Below are positions 43,101-51,726 of a stretch of 64,000 nucleotides of DNA, piece after piece; the stretch's first letter is position 1; the number at the start of each line of letters is the position of its first letter. A model generated the notes under the pieces. The model was not told the origin of the DNA. It saw only the letters and a program-made list of their open reading frames with translations, and searched no databases. Location of the stretch: positions 67,529 through 131,528 of the forward strand of contig JAPEKQ010000006.1 of NCBI GenBank assembly GCA_029990205.1, given 5' to 3'. The translations under genes and the position numbers were made by a program. This DNA comes from a bacterium. GTDB lineage: Bacteria; Joyebacterota; Joyebacteria; Joyebacterales; Joyebacteraceae.

Positions 43101-43412
43101 AGCGCGGTCGAGGCACGCGAGCGCATCGCGCAGGAGAGTCTGCTTCTCAGGGTTCTTCTCGTCGGCGGCCGCGTCCTCGAGCTCGCCGCGAAGCCGGAGC
43201 CGCAGTTCGCCCGCCGCCTTCTCGGTGAATGTGATGGCGACGATGCGGTCGAGCTTGACGCCCGAGACGACCAGGGCGACCAGGCGCTCGACGAGCACAC
43301 TCGTCTTACCCGTTCCGGCACCAGCCTCGACAAGATAGGTTCCGTCGAGGCCACCGTTCTGCCCTCGCGCCAGTGCGCGGTCGCGCGCGTCTGTTGTCGG
43401 TCGGTTGGCCAT
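40107..43412 (-). CDS. addA: AddA-type helicase-nuclease of double-strand break repair
   Basis: Protein of 1101 residues beginning three bases after the addB stop. UvrD/SF1A helicase motifs are in order: motif I 'VEAGAGTGKTSVLVERLVAL' (~28-47), Ia 'IVAITFTEKAAGELRLRL', motif II 'FDRILLDEFQDTDPLQ', motif III 'LFVVGDPKQSIYRFR', motif V 'VRLMTIHKAKGLEFPITIL' and motif VI 'RLLYVAMTRARDLVVI'. The C-terminal PD-(D/E)XK nuclease has 'EGTIDLLFEDGDGLVIVDYK' (Asp and D-Y-K). AddA with AddB unwinds and trims broken DNA ends to load RecA. It is somewhat shorter than the Bacillus protein (about 1230). Confidence 0.88.
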   Translation of the reverse strand: MANRPTTDARDRALARGQNGGLDGTYLVEAGAGTGKTSVLVERLVALVVSGVKLDRIVAITFTEKAAGELRLRLRGELEDAAADEKNPEKQTLLRDALACLDRAHVTTIHGFCGALLRERPVEAGIDPGFAVADELRQRVIEDTVWDEWIRAELASELPAAVGEAHALGFRLPKIRKLAGILLKNRDAIDGIPQEHEETGGIAMLAEFERAADDFQRSARENCLSADDTLLPLLDRFVAGVGALADLPDELKLAHALQHVKIPPRKGKGAKPKWSDGALDELRDRFATLAHQRDRVRTVVRHNAAVRVVRWLGGFVNAYQREKTARGVLDFQDMLTLARDLLRDRPDVRRHFKRSFDRILLDEFQDTDPLQCEIAFFLAEVADGGAGRWDDVELEPGKLFVVGDPKQSIYRFRRADIETYEKARDIIRGAGGVLELVENFRTRPAIIEGVNTVFAPLMQPPDEGPAFQPEYAALTAYRENDGLGPGTVLIDLTAGLPEKAKAGQVRAAEARAVAGFLRSIQDSDDHLVFDRKLKEWRRPELKDVAILFRTTTSLDSYEDALGRYGIDYRIAGGKRFFVRSEVLELITVLSAIEDPHNAAAVVGALRSPFFGVSDDDIVLHRLKAGSLSYLDGDDGVPVVRESLNILRELHADRETDRVAALVERLFVRTKAPELYLLKPSGEQRHANLMKVAELADALERTEHMSFGGFVRWLRETSQLTPEESESPLSEEGDDFVRLMTIHKAKGLEFPITILADLSRYRSRKDELVVDRIRNRMDFGFGSNDDVFGTDGYENAKTLEGERREAEITRLLYVAMTRARDLVVIPWVDAGDKVKKPGLLPRFAPILSLDSSAVVRIDASDLDPGQATQAPGRLRAADILAPADAGSDARDARDAWRETTDHLLEGAHRPIEISTPSAGDYDPSLSGPTHDDPARPDLAFGGPAFGTLVHDAFESILLSEATPELVERATAALASGSGLPGDAAAAATGLVTRGLETDVMQRAASATRCWKEVPVVTEVDDGLLEGTIDLLFEDGDGLVIVDYKTNIPGEGGVAALTEHYTPQMRDYAAAVKRSTGRSVTRAVLLFLRGADDGSCVESDVPL

Positions 43413-43415
43413 CAG

Positions 43416-46400
43416 CTAGTCGATCCCCGCCAAACCCTCAGTGAAGTCCTTCGTCTTCCTGTCGCCGTTCTTCATCTCGGCCAGCGGGAGCATGACCGAG
43501 GGACATGCGTCGCGAAAGTCACAATTGCCGCACCCACGCTCGTCCTCGGGGAACGGGAAGAACTTCCCCTCCGCGATTCCCTTGATGATGATCCCGACGG
43601 CCGCGGCAAGGTCCTCTCCGCGCGCGTCAAGCTCCTCGGCGGTCACTCGTGCGGGTTTCGGCCCGTTCGCCTCGGTCACATGGAGGTACTCAGCCGAGAC
43701 GACCTCCATGCCGGGATGCTCGGACGCGAGCATCGTCTTCGCCGCCATGAGGTAGATGGGAAGCTGGAGCCGCTTGCCGTGGTTGAGGAGCTTCGATCCG
43801 TCTTTGCCCAGGCTGTGGTGCTTCCCGGTCTTGTAGTCGATGACGCGCGCACGCCGGCCATCCTCTGAGATATCGACGCGGTCGATCTTCCCGGCGAAGC
43901 TGACGTTGACGTTCCCGATCGCTCTGAAGGGGATCCCGTCGTCGAGCGTCAGAGCGGTGTTCTCATGGCCGCGCGCGCGTCCGCCGAAACGCGCCTCGAA
44001 GTAGGACGGGACGAAGTCGCCGCCTGACTGGAGTTCGTATCGGAGCCAGAGGAGGAGCGTGGCGGCGAGTTCCCCGCGGACCAGCTCCTGCGCTCCGGCG
44101 TGTGCGCTGATGCTCCACCGGTCGGAGCGGACAACGCGGTCTGCGAGAGCGAGCAGCCGTTCCCTCGCGTCAGATGTCAGTGGGAGCGCCCCCGCGTCGC
44201 GCGTCTCGCGGAGGAACTGCTCGAGCACATCGTGGAAGAGTGTGCCGCGCTCGAGCGGGTCAAGCTCCAGGGAGTCCTCGGGCTCCTCGACCTCCTCGAC
44301 GTGAAGGACCCGGCGGAGCATGAACTTGAACGGGCAGGACGCGTACTCCTCAAGCGCCGTGGCCGAGACAGTGCGGCCGTCGGCGGGGCCGCCGCGCGTG
44401 AACCCTGAGAGCTCCCCGGCCGCGGCGACCGCGGCGTCCGAACTCAGCACACCATCGTATTCAGTGTGGAACGGCGAGCCCCAGCGAGCCTCCTCCATCA
44501 GGAGGCCGCGGTGGAGTGATGCGTTGTCGGCGGCGAGATGCGCGATGTCCTCGGGTCTGCCGTCGGCGACGGCGGCGAGGATCGAGCACCCGTCGTACTC
44601 GTCCTGCGAGACGGAGTCGTCGGGTCGATGTGGGAAGCGCCGTGCGAGTGGAATGCGCGTGACGCGCTCGCTGGTCTCGAACGACTCGTAGTCGGGTCGT
44701 TCGCCCGTCATCTGCTCGAGCACGCGGAGCAGGAAGATGGACGCGATCTTGGGGCGCGCCGTCGCGGGATCGAGTCGCGGGAAGCTCAGGACGAGCGTCT
44801 CCCGAGCGGCCGAGACCGCGAGGCGGAAGAGCAGCCGCTCCTCGGTGATCGTCTCAGCCCGGACGGCGAGCGCCTCGAGCCTGCCGCGCCCGTCCGGGCG
44901 GTCGTAGACCGCCTCGTTGATGCGCGCCCGCTCCGAGTCGAGAAGTACCGGGTCCTGGCGCCGTCCCATCGGGAACAGCTTCTCCACGAGTCCCGGGACC
45001 ACGACCACGGGGTAAGAGAGGCCTCGTGTCGTCATCAGGCTCATTACCGCGGGGCCACCACGCTCGAACCGCTCCTCGCGTGCGCCGGTCTCGGCGAGGC
45101 GGGAGCGAAGGAGTTCGGCGAACCGTCCGACCGTCATCTCGCCTGCGATTTCCGAGAGCCCTTCGAGTTCGGAGAGCTCAGTCAGGATCAGCCGTCGGTC
45201 GCGCGAGTCCCGTGCGAGTCCCTGGAGGACCTGACGCACGCGCCGCGTGAACGACGAAATGCGTCCGGTGGAGGGGACGGCCGCAGCGATGCCGATGAGC
45301 TCATCGAGTCTCGGGAGAAGCGCATCGATGGCGGGTCTGAGGTGCACGTGCCGCGCTGCGAACGAGCCGCCGATCTCTTCATCCAGCCGGGCGCGGAGTC
45401 GCGAGAGCCGCGGCAGCCACTCGTCCGCTCCGGAGGTGATGCCCGCGAGCGCTGCTGCCCGGGACCAGTCGCCCGAGAGCGGACGGTCGGATCCGCTCTT
45501 GAAATCGGGCTCGAGCAGCGACAGACATTCGACGAGTTCGGTCCTCGGCAGGTCGGCTCGTATCGCCTCGACCAGGTGGACGACAGCCTTGCCGAGTCGC
45601 GAGCGCGAAAGGGGAGCGGGCGACTCGAGATATGGGTGGAGTCCGATGGACGCACACTGGTCCCCGAAGACGTCGGCGTAGGCGTCGGGCGATCGAGTGA
45701 TAACGGCCATGCCCTGGAAGGGCGTGCTCCGTTCGCGCGCCGCATGCACAAGGACCCTTACGTCCTCGCGAGCTTCGCGGGCCTCTCCCGGCGCGGAGAT
45801 GATGCGCGTGTCGCTGGGGAGGGGGAGCGTCTCATCAGGCGGTGAGAGTGAGGCGTCATCCTCCTCATCCGGCATGAGCGAGCGAAGCCATGCGAGCGTG
45901 GGGCGCGCGTAGTTGTAGTCATCGACATCCGCAAATGGGAAGAAGACGGTCGAATCGACCGCTCGCACGAGCCCGGCCACGAGCGCCCTCTGGATGCCGT
46001 TGAGATCGTAGAATCCATAGACCGCCGCGGACGAGGGGAGACCGACGGCACCCGACTCCAGGCGCGCCACGGCCGCCTCCATCAGATCGGCGTCGTCTGC
46101 CCAACCTCCGTCGGCCATGTTGCGCTCGTATTGCTTCCAGATCCGGAGGAGCTCGCCGAACTTGTCGTCGCGGTTGCGCGCGCGGATGTTGGCTGAGGAG
46201 ACGGCCGATGCGAGTGTGCCCGGTGTGTGGCGTGACTCCTTGAGGTCGCGGATGGCGCTCGAGAGCGCCGATGCCAGCCCCGGGCGGTCCGCGATGGCGT
46301 CGAAGTAGCCGCCCTTCGCGAGGCCGCCGTCGAGCAGACGACGCAGGAGCAACTCTTCGCCGCCGCGGGGCACAAGCGTGCGACCGCCGGGCAGCGGTGT

Positions 46401-46625
46401 TCCTGCGGCCCGGCGGGCAAGGTCCTTCAATGTCATAAATCGAACGTTGAGATGACCACCCGACCGCTTCGCGAATTCGCGTGAGAGGTGGATGCCGAGC
46501 GGGTTCGAGGGTACGACGACCCAACGCTCGGCGAGCGGATCGGCTTCAGCGGTCGCGGAGAGCCACGCGAGGAGAGCCTTCTCAAGCCCGTCGTGGAACT
46601 CCGCACAGACGAGACGGAACGTCAT
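43416..46625 (-). CDS. addB: AddB-type nuclease subunit with iron-sulfur cysteines
   Basis: Protein of 1069 residues, directly before addA. The C-terminal PD-(D/E)XK domain is intact: 'FAGKIDRVDISEDGRRARVI' then 'DYKTGKHHSLG' and 'QLPIYLMAAKT'. Four cysteines for the AddB 4Fe-4S cluster are visible: one in 'YASCPFKFMLRRVL' and three in 'GCGNCDFRDACPS'. The N-terminus ('WVVVPSNPLGIHLSREFAKR') lacks the Walker A loop that Bacillus AddB carries, so ATP use is doubtful, as in AddB/RecC-like inactivated helicases. Paired with AddA it would cut the opposite strand and recognise a recombination hotspot. Confidence 0.85.
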   Translation of the reverse strand: MTFRLVCAEFHDGLEKALLAWLSATAEADPLAERWVVVPSNPLGIHLSREFAKRSGGHLNVRFMTLKDLARRAAGTPLPGGRTLVPRGGEELLLRRLLDGGLAKGGYFDAIADRPGLASALSSAIRDLKESRHTPGTLASAVSSANIRARNRDDKFGELLRIWKQYERNMADGGWADDADLMEAAVARLESGAVGLPSSAAVYGFYDLNGIQRALVAGLVRAVDSTVFFPFADVDDYNYARPTLAWLRSLMPDEEDDASLSPPDETLPLPSDTRIISAPGEAREAREDVRVLVHAARERSTPFQGMAVITRSPDAYADVFGDQCASIGLHPYLESPAPLSRSRLGKAVVHLVEAIRADLPRTELVECLSLLEPDFKSGSDRPLSGDWSRAAALAGITSGADEWLPRLSRLRARLDEEIGGSFAARHVHLRPAIDALLPRLDELIGIAAAVPSTGRISSFTRRVRQVLQGLARDSRDRRLILTELSELEGLSEIAGEMTVGRFAELLRSRLAETGAREERFERGGPAVMSLMTTRGLSYPVVVVPGLVEKLFPMGRRQDPVLLDSERARINEAVYDRPDGRGRLEALAVRAETITEERLLFRLAVSAARETLVLSFPRLDPATARPKIASIFLLRVLEQMTGERPDYESFETSERVTRIPLARRFPHRPDDSVSQDEYDGCSILAAVADGRPEDIAHLAADNASLHRGLLMEEARWGSPFHTEYDGVLSSDAAVAAAGELSGFTRGGPADGRTVSATALEEYASCPFKFMLRRVLHVEEVEEPEDSLELDPLERGTLFHDVLEQFLRETRDAGALPLTSDARERLLALADRVVRSDRWSISAHAGAQELVRGELAATLLLWLRYELQSGGDFVPSYFEARFGGRARGHENTALTLDDGIPFRAIGNVNVSFAGKIDRVDISEDGRRARVIDYKTGKHHSLGKDGSKLLNHGKRLQLPIYLMAAKTMLASEHPGMEVVSAEYLHVTEANGPKPARVTAEELDARGEDLAAAVGIIIKGIAEGKFFPFPEDERGCGNCDFRDACPSVMLPLAEMKNGDRKTKDFTEGLAGID

Positions 46626-46654
46626 CGGTCCTTCACTTCGTCACGTCGTCGGCT

Positions 46655-47164
46655 TCATCCACCGTCGAGCATGACCATATCGCGGTCGACGAACCACTGA
46701 TTCGGGTCGGTCAGGTATCCGAGCATGTCCTCAAGGAGACTCAGGTGGTCCTGCTCCTCGCGGTAGAGCACGTCGAACAGATGCTTCGCCGCGTCGCTGT
46801 CACACTCCTTGGCGTACTCGAAGTAGAGCGAGGAGATCTTCTTCTCGAGTTCGACCGCCTTGGCGTAGGCCTCCGCGGGCTCCATCTCGCCCTCGACCGG
46901 TTCAGCCGTCGCGGCGCCGTAGATCGTCTGGATGTTCTTCTCGAGGGACTTCTTGTCCGGGGAGTCGACCTTGACCTCTTCGCCGCTCTCGAGCGCCTGC
47001 CCGAGCGACTCGATGAGCTGGACGTGGCGTATCTCTTCCTTGGCCAGCATCTCGAAGGCCGCGCGGGCGAGCTTGTGGTTCGTGTGCTTCGCGGCGTGCT
47101 CATAGAAGCCGTTGCCGTCATTCTCGGTCTGGAGCGCCAGTTCGACGCGCTCGCGATCAGTCAT
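46655..47164 (-). CDS. Rubrerythrin-like ferritin-family diiron protein
   Basis: Cytoplasmic protein of 169 residues; AGGAGG lies six bases before ATG 47164. It has two helix pairs with E-x-x-H iron ligands: 'LAKEEIRHVQLIESL' and 'LYREEQDHLSLLEDML', plus Glu in 'LALQTENDGNGFYEHAA' and 'VELEKKISSLYFEYA'. The rubredoxin-type C-terminal Cys4 domain of true rubrerythrins is missing, so this is the short ferritin-like form. The family removes peroxide or stores iron. It sits between nth and addB, in a run of genes for oxygen-sensitive or DNA-repair enzymes. Confidence 0.85.
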   Translation of the reverse strand: MTDRERVELALQTENDGNGFYEHAAKHTNHKLARAAFEMLAKEEIRHVQLIESLGQALESGEEVKVDSPDKKSLEKNIQTIYGAATAEPVEGEMEPAEAYAKAVELEKKISSLYFEYAKECDSDAAKHLFDVLYREEQDHLSLLEDMLGYLTDPNQWFVDRDMVMLDGG

Positions 47165-47272
47165 TGAGAACCTCCTGATGTGGGGTCGCTGTGCAGCAGC
47201 CAACACCGATGATACCGGATGGCCGGCGATGGCGCAAGACGGCCGCGGGCCTGTTCCCGCCGCCGGAGGTGC

Positions 47273-47995
47273 CTACTTCTTCACGTCCCACGTGATCTCG
47301 CCCGCCGACTCACACGCCGGGCAGCCCTTCCGGGCCGGGCATCCGGCGCAGTCCGGCTTCCGGGCGAAACAGGTGACGCGTCCGTGCCAGTTGATGTAGA
47401 GCGAGAAGTCGGCCTGACGGTTCCGAGGGATGATCTCCATCAGCTCGTGTTCGATCTTCACCGGATCCATCTGAGCCGTGAGTCCGAGTCGTCTCGTGAT
47501 GCGGCGGAAGTGCGTATCGACGATGATCCCCTGTCCGCCGAACGCGTGCGTGATCAGGACGTTGGCCGACTTCCGGCCGAGTCCCCGGAGCGACGTGAGT
47601 TCCTCGAGCGTGCGTGGGACCTCGCCACCGAACTTCTCGATGACGTCGCGCGTGCTCTCCTTGATGGCCTTGGCCTTGTTTCGGAAGAACCCGGTGGGAT
47701 GGACCTCTCTCTCGAGCGTCTTGATGTCCGCCGACGCCCAGTCCTCGGCGGACCGGTACTTCGTGAAGAGCGTCGCCGTCACCTCGTTGACGCGCGCATC
47801 GGTGCACTGCGCCGAGAGGATGGTCGCGACCATGAGTTCGAGCGGGGAGGAGTAGTTGAGCGGGATCGTCGCATCCGGATACGCGCGCTTGAGACGCCTG
47901 AGCGTCAAGAGCGCCCGCTTCCTCAACTCCGGGACGGATTCGCCGAGTGGTCCGACGAGCTCGTCCTTCCTGCTCTTCGCGTTGCTTGCCGGCAT
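47273..47995 (-). CDS. nth: Endonuclease III (DNA glycosylase/AP lyase)
   Basis: Base-excision repair enzyme of 240 residues, the usual size plus a ~25-residue N-terminal extension. The helix-hairpin-helix 'LTSLRGLGRKSANVLI' carries the catalytic Lys, and 'IIVDTHFRRITRRLGL' the catalytic Asp. The C-terminal 4Fe-4S loop is perfect: C-x6-C-x2-C-x5-C in 'CFARKPDCAGCPARKGC'. It removes oxidised pyrimidines and nicks at abasic sites. It starts three bases after the iorB stop, so it is co-transcribed with the indolepyruvate oxidoreductase. Confidence 0.95.
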   Translation of the reverse strand: MPASNAKSRKDELVGPLGESVPELRKRALLTLRRLKRAYPDATIPLNYSSPLELMVATILSAQCTDARVNEVTATLFTKYRSAEDWASADIKTLEREVHPTGFFRNKAKAIKESTRDVIEKFGGEVPRTLEELTSLRGLGRKSANVLITHAFGGQGIIVDTHFRRITRRLGLTAQMDPVKIEHELMEIIPRNRQADFSLYINWHGRVTCFARKPDCAGCPARKGCPACESAGEITWDVKK

Positions 47996-47998
47996 CGC

Positions 47999-48574
47999 CT
48001 ATGCCGCGACCGCGCTTCGGCCCAGTTCGAAGGCTTTGACGTTGATCTCGACGGTCTTCTTCGGGACACGCGACTCGATCGCCGCCCGCCACTCATCCAT
48101 CGTGAAGTCGAGGAAGTGCGACATGGCGCCCAGCATCACGACGTTGACTGCGCGGATGTGGCCTGCTTCCTTCGCGAGCTTGAGCGCGTCGATACGGATC
48201 GTGCCCGGTGCGCGTTCGTCCATCTGCGAGTCGATGTCCTTCGGGTAGACCTCCTGGCCGCTCGGGACGATCTCCTGCGTGTTGACGATGATCTTCCCGC
48301 CGGGTGCCACCGCCTGGACCCAGCGGAGCGCCTCCATCTTCTCGAAGGAGACCAGCAGGTCCGCCTCGCCGGCCGTGATGACGGGGGAGTGGACCTCCTC
48401 GCCGAACCGGACGTGGCTGACGACCGACCCGCCGCGCTGCGCCATTCCGTGGACCTCGCTCTTCTTGACGTCGAGCCCCTTCGCGAGCGCGGCGTCCGAG
48501 AGGATCTCGCTGGCCAGGATGATCCCCTGACCGCCGACCCCCGCGATGAACACGTTCTTCGTCTTGCCTGCCAT
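47999..48574 (-). CDS. iorB: Indolepyruvate:ferredoxin oxidoreductase, beta (gamma-domain) subunit
   Basis: Protein of 191 residues, the normal size. 'NVFIAGVGGQGIILASEILS' is the nucleotide-like Gly-rich start of the pyruvate-ferredoxin oxidoreductase gamma domain; 'EVHGMAQRGGSVVSHVRFG' is the family signature. With IorA it oxidises aryl pyruvates (from Trp, Phe, Tyr) to aryl-acetyl-CoA with reduction of ferredoxin, typical of anaerobic amino-acid use. It follows iorA after 24 bases. Confidence 0.93.
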   Translation of the reverse strand: MAGKTKNVFIAGVGGQGIILASEILSDAALAKGLDVKKSEVHGMAQRGGSVVSHVRFGEEVHSPVITAGEADLLVSFEKMEALRWVQAVAPGGKIIVNTQEIVPSGQEVYPKDIDSQMDERAPGTIRIDALKLAKEAGHIRAVNVVMLGAMSHFLDFTMDEWRAAIESRVPKKTVEINVKAFELGRSAVAA

Positions 48575-48598
48575 CAGTGACTCCTTTGGGGTTCGTCG

Positions 48599-50344
48599 TC
48601 AGGACTTCTCAGGGACGGATATCGCGTTCGACGGACAGACCTGCGCGCACATCGAACAGAGCTCGCCGACACAGAAGAGCGGATTGATCGTCGCCTTCCC
48701 GGTCTCGTCCCTGCTGATCGACGGGCACCCAAGCCTCAGACAGAGCCCGCACGCCGTGCACTTGTCCCAGTCGACCGCGAGAGGCGTGCTCCAGGTCGAG
48801 CGGTCCAGCAGCGCGCACGGTCCCTCCATGATGAGGAGCGACGGCTCATCGTGGTTGATGGCCTCCTTGATGGCCTCCTTCACGGCCGTCACGTCGTACG
48901 CATCGACCTTCCGCGCGTCCTTGACGCCGAGCGCCTCGGCGAGCTTGAGGTAGTCGAGCTTGACCGTCGGCTCGCCCATCAGCGTCACACCCGTGCCCGG
49001 GTGGTGCTGGTGCCCCGTCATCGCTGTGATCGAGTTGTCGAGGATGATGACGGTGGTCGCGCCCTTGTTGTAGGCGACGTCGGCCAGACCGGTGATGCCG
49101 GAGTGGACGAACGTCGAGTCGCCGATGACGGCGACCATCTTCTTCGCGAAGTCCCTTCCGCGCGCCTTCTCCATCCCGAGCGAGTTGCCGATCGATGCGC
49201 CCATGCAGATGCACGTGTCGATCCCGTTGAGAGGAGGCATCACGCCGAGCGTGTAGCAGCCGATGTCGGACGTCGAGCCGATCCCGAGCCGGTTGAGCAT
49301 GAAGAACGTGCTCCGGTGCGGGCAGCCCGGACAGAGCACCGGCGGTCTCGCCGGGACCTTGGCCTTCTCGCCGCTGGTGTCCTCGCCGCTCACGGCGTCA
49401 CGGATGATCCGCTGGTTGAGCTCACCGCAGATCGGGATGCGCTCCTTGCCGACGATGTTGGTGATGCCGATGTAGCGCATCTGCTCCTCGATGAACGGTT
49501 CGTTCTCCTCGACGACGTAGACGGTGTCGAAGCGCTTGCTGAACTCGGTGACGAGTTTGGCGGGGAACGGGAAGCTCATCCCGAGCTTGAGGAAGGTCGC
49601 ACCCGGGAACGCGTCCCGCGCGTACTCGTACGAGATGCCGCTCGAGATGACGCCCACCTTCGGGTCGCCCTCGATGATCTTGTTCATCGGAGAGGTCTCC
49701 GCGAACTCGGCAAGCGCCTTGAGACGCTCCTCGACCTTCACGTGGAGCCTGCGCGCGTGCGCCGGGATGACAACGCGGCGGGAGGTGTCCTTTTCGTAGT
49801 CCTTGAGCGGGACCTCGACGCGTTCGCCGAGCTCCACCGGCGTCTTCGCGTGCGAGATGCGTGTCGAGATGCGGAAGAGAACGGGTGTGCCGAACTGCTC
49901 CGAGATGTCGAGCGCGTGCCCGATGAAGTCCTTCACATCCTGTGAGTTCGATGGCTCGACGAGCGGGATCTTTGCGAACTTCGCGAAGTACCGATTGTCC
50001 TGCTCGTTCTGCGAGGAGTGCATGCCCGGGTCGTCGGCGGTCACGATCACGAACCCGCCGTCGCCGCCGACCGAGGTCGATGTCATGAGCGGGTCGGCCG
50101 CGACATTCAGCCCCACGTGCTTCATCGCCACCATCGTCCTGGCGCCGCCGAACACCGCACCCATTGCCACCTCGAACGCCACCTTCTCGTTCGGCGACCA
50201 CTGGCAGTAGACGTCGTCCTTGTACTTCACGACGTTCTCGAGGATCTCCGTGCTCGGGGTTCCCGGGTAGGCCACCGCGACCCTCACGCCATGCTCGTAG
50301 CAGCCACGCGCGACGGCCTCGTTCCCTGAGAGTAGGACGCGCAT
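48599..50344 (-). CDS. iorA: Indolepyruvate:ferredoxin oxidoreductase, alpha subunit
   Basis: Protein of 581 residues, close to the usual 600. Order: PFOR alpha domain ('VAVAYPGTPSTEILENV', 'TMVAMKHVGLNVAADPLM'), a central domain, the TPP-binding beta domain ('ARPPVLCPGCPHRSTFF', 'AVIGDSTFVHSGITGLADVA' with the G-D-S...N motif) and a C-terminal ferredoxin domain with two 4Fe-4S motifs ('CTACGLCLRLGCPS', 'CVGELCSMCAQVCPS'). The first cluster has an expanded C-x2-C-x2-C-x4-C spacing, as usual for IorA; the second is also atypical. AGGAGGG sits three bases before the ATG. It heads a minus-strand run ending at addA. Confidence 0.95.
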   Translation of the reverse strand: MRVLLSGNEAVARGCYEHGVRVAVAYPGTPSTEILENVVKYKDDVYCQWSPNEKVAFEVAMGAVFGGARTMVAMKHVGLNVAADPLMTSTSVGGDGGFVIVTADDPGMHSSQNEQDNRYFAKFAKIPLVEPSNSQDVKDFIGHALDISEQFGTPVLFRISTRISHAKTPVELGERVEVPLKDYEKDTSRRVVIPAHARRLHVKVEERLKALAEFAETSPMNKIIEGDPKVGVISSGISYEYARDAFPGATFLKLGMSFPFPAKLVTEFSKRFDTVYVVEENEPFIEEQMRYIGITNIVGKERIPICGELNQRIIRDAVSGEDTSGEKAKVPARPPVLCPGCPHRSTFFMLNRLGIGSTSDIGCYTLGVMPPLNGIDTCICMGASIGNSLGMEKARGRDFAKKMVAVIGDSTFVHSGITGLADVAYNKGATTVIILDNSITAMTGHQHHPGTGVTLMGEPTVKLDYLKLAEALGVKDARKVDAYDVTAVKEAIKEAINHDEPSLLIMEGPCALLDRSTWSTPLAVDWDKCTACGLCLRLGCPSISRDETGKATINPLFCVGELCSMCAQVCPSNAISVPEKS

Positions 50345-50456
50345 TCGCCCTCCTTACCGCTGCCCCGCGTGTGAGCGGGACGCAGTTCGTGACGGGTCGC
50401 GGACCCTCGGGTCGGCGACCTTGTGAGTTTGTTCGGTGACTCGGTTGGACGTATTC

Positions 50457-50486
50457 AGCCCCACGATTCTACCGAGTCGTGGGGCT
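50457..50486. terminator. Hairpin between the lipoprotein gene and iorA
   Basis: Perfect 10-bp stem AGCCCCACGA/TCGTGGGGCT with a 10-base loop. It lies 37 bases after the minus-strand lipoprotein stop. No T-run follows on either strand, so termination is plausible rather than certain. The rest of 50345-50522 shows no clear promoter. Confidence 0.5.
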
Positions 50487-50522
50487 GGAGTAAAGGCGTG
50501 GATGGGCTGAAATCGGGTCGTT

Positions 50523-51671
50523 CTAGTCGATCAGGGCGATGTTCAGGGAGTAGTCGACGTCGTCCGCCCAGAACTGCACGCGGTACGTGGCTGTGCCGGA
50601 CTCCGTGGCGGTCACCTGGCCGACAATGGGGCTGTCGGTACCTGAGTAGGTGAAGTGGTCGCCGGCAGGCGGCTTGAAGTTGATCGCCCTGAATTCCGAT
50701 TCGCCGGCGGGGACCGTTGCGTCCAGGGTCACCGTGAGTGTCTGCCCGGCGACCATGTCGATGGTGTAGTGATCCTTATCGAGATAGCACGCGGAGAGCC
50801 CCGTGTGCAGTCCGGTCGTGATCGGGGCCGCCTCGTCGGGGAAATCATTGTCCTCGTACTCGTCGTCGGCGCACGGCTCGCTGTCGGCGACCTCGAGGTC
50901 GTAGAGGACATACTCGTCCGAGACGAGGCCATAGCTGGAGTATATCTCGCAGTAGTACGTCCCCGGGCTGAAGCTGAACGAGAAGTTCGGCGTCTGGCCG
51001 GCCTCAGCGCTTGTGCCATGCGTCGCGTAGTACTCGCCGTCTGCCCGCATGAAGTGGATCTGCCATCCCGGCCAGCGCACCTGGTCGTCCGGTGCGTGCT
51101 TGATGGGAGTTGCGAACGTCACCTCTCGGCGCTCCGTGAGTGTGAACTCGTAGGTGTCCTTGTCGTCCTCGATCGCGGTGAGCGTGTAGAAGGTCACGCC
51201 GAGTTCGACCGGCGATGCGGTCGCGATGTTCTGGTTCGGCTCCATCGCATCGTCAAGGTGATCGACATCCATCGGTCCCGTTTGGAACGAGAGCGTCTCG
51301 CGCCGCGCCGGGTTGCCCGCGGCATCCGTCACGTCTTCGGTGATGACGGCCTCGTGCCACGTCGATGCCGCATAGAGTGTGTCCGGGGTGATCGTCGCGG
51401 TGCGCGATGACTCGTCGTACTGCACGTGCGGAAGCGCCGCGCGTCCGCCGAGCAGCAGCGTCGTGTCGTTGATGGTCGAGGCGTCCATCGCCTCGGAGAA
51501 CGTGATCTCGACCGACTGGACCAGGCTCTGGTCCGTTGAGCCGTCCGGCGGGTCCGCCGAAGCGACGGTCGGGGGCTGCGTGTCGCCCGGGTCGGAACCG
51601 CCGCTGGAGCTGCAGGATACGAGGGCCGTGGCCAGCAGCAGAGACAGAAGAACCGCGAGGGTGCGTCTCAC
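50523..51671 (-). CDS. Lipoprotein with Big_5 Ig-like and pre-peptidase-type domains
   Basis: Lipoprotein of 382 residues. GTG 51671 is preferred because AAGGAGG is six bases upstream; the in-frame TTG 51677 would abut the site. The lipobox is 'LATALVSCSSSGG'. Residues ~35-125 form an Ig-like SbsA/Big_5 domain ('PPTVASADPPDGSTDQS', 'ITFSEAMDASTI', 'TYTL...' type strands), the usual 'counter-to-natural-state' fold of surface proteins. Two PPC-like domains follow (~135-265, 'DDAMEPNQNIATASPVEL', and ~270-380, 'DDEYEDNDFPDEAAPI'). No catalytic domain is present. A cell-surface binding or structural role is likely; it stands alone between glnA and iorA. Confidence 0.8.
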   Translation of the reverse strand: MRRTLAVLLSLLLATALVSCSSSGGSDPGDTQPPTVASADPPDGSTDQSLVQSVEITFSEAMDASTINDTTLLLGGRAALPHVQYDESSRTATITPDTLYAASTWHEAVITEDVTDAAGNPARRETLSFQTGPMDVDHLDDAMEPNQNIATASPVELGVTFYTLTAIEDDKDTYEFTLTERREVTFATPIKHAPDDQVRWPGWQIHFMRADGEYYATHGTSAEAGQTPNFSFSFSPGTYYCEIYSSYGLVSDEYVLYDLEVADSEPCADDEYEDNDFPDEAAPITTGLHTGLSACYLDKDHYTIDMVAGQTLTVTLDATVPAGESEFRAINFKPPAGDHFTYSGTDSPIVGQVTATESGTATYRVQFWADDVDYSLNIALID

Positions 51672-51726
51672 CGTCAACCTCCTTGGGTGGCAGATGTCGT
51701 AGTTTGGCAGCCGTCGTCATCCGGCG

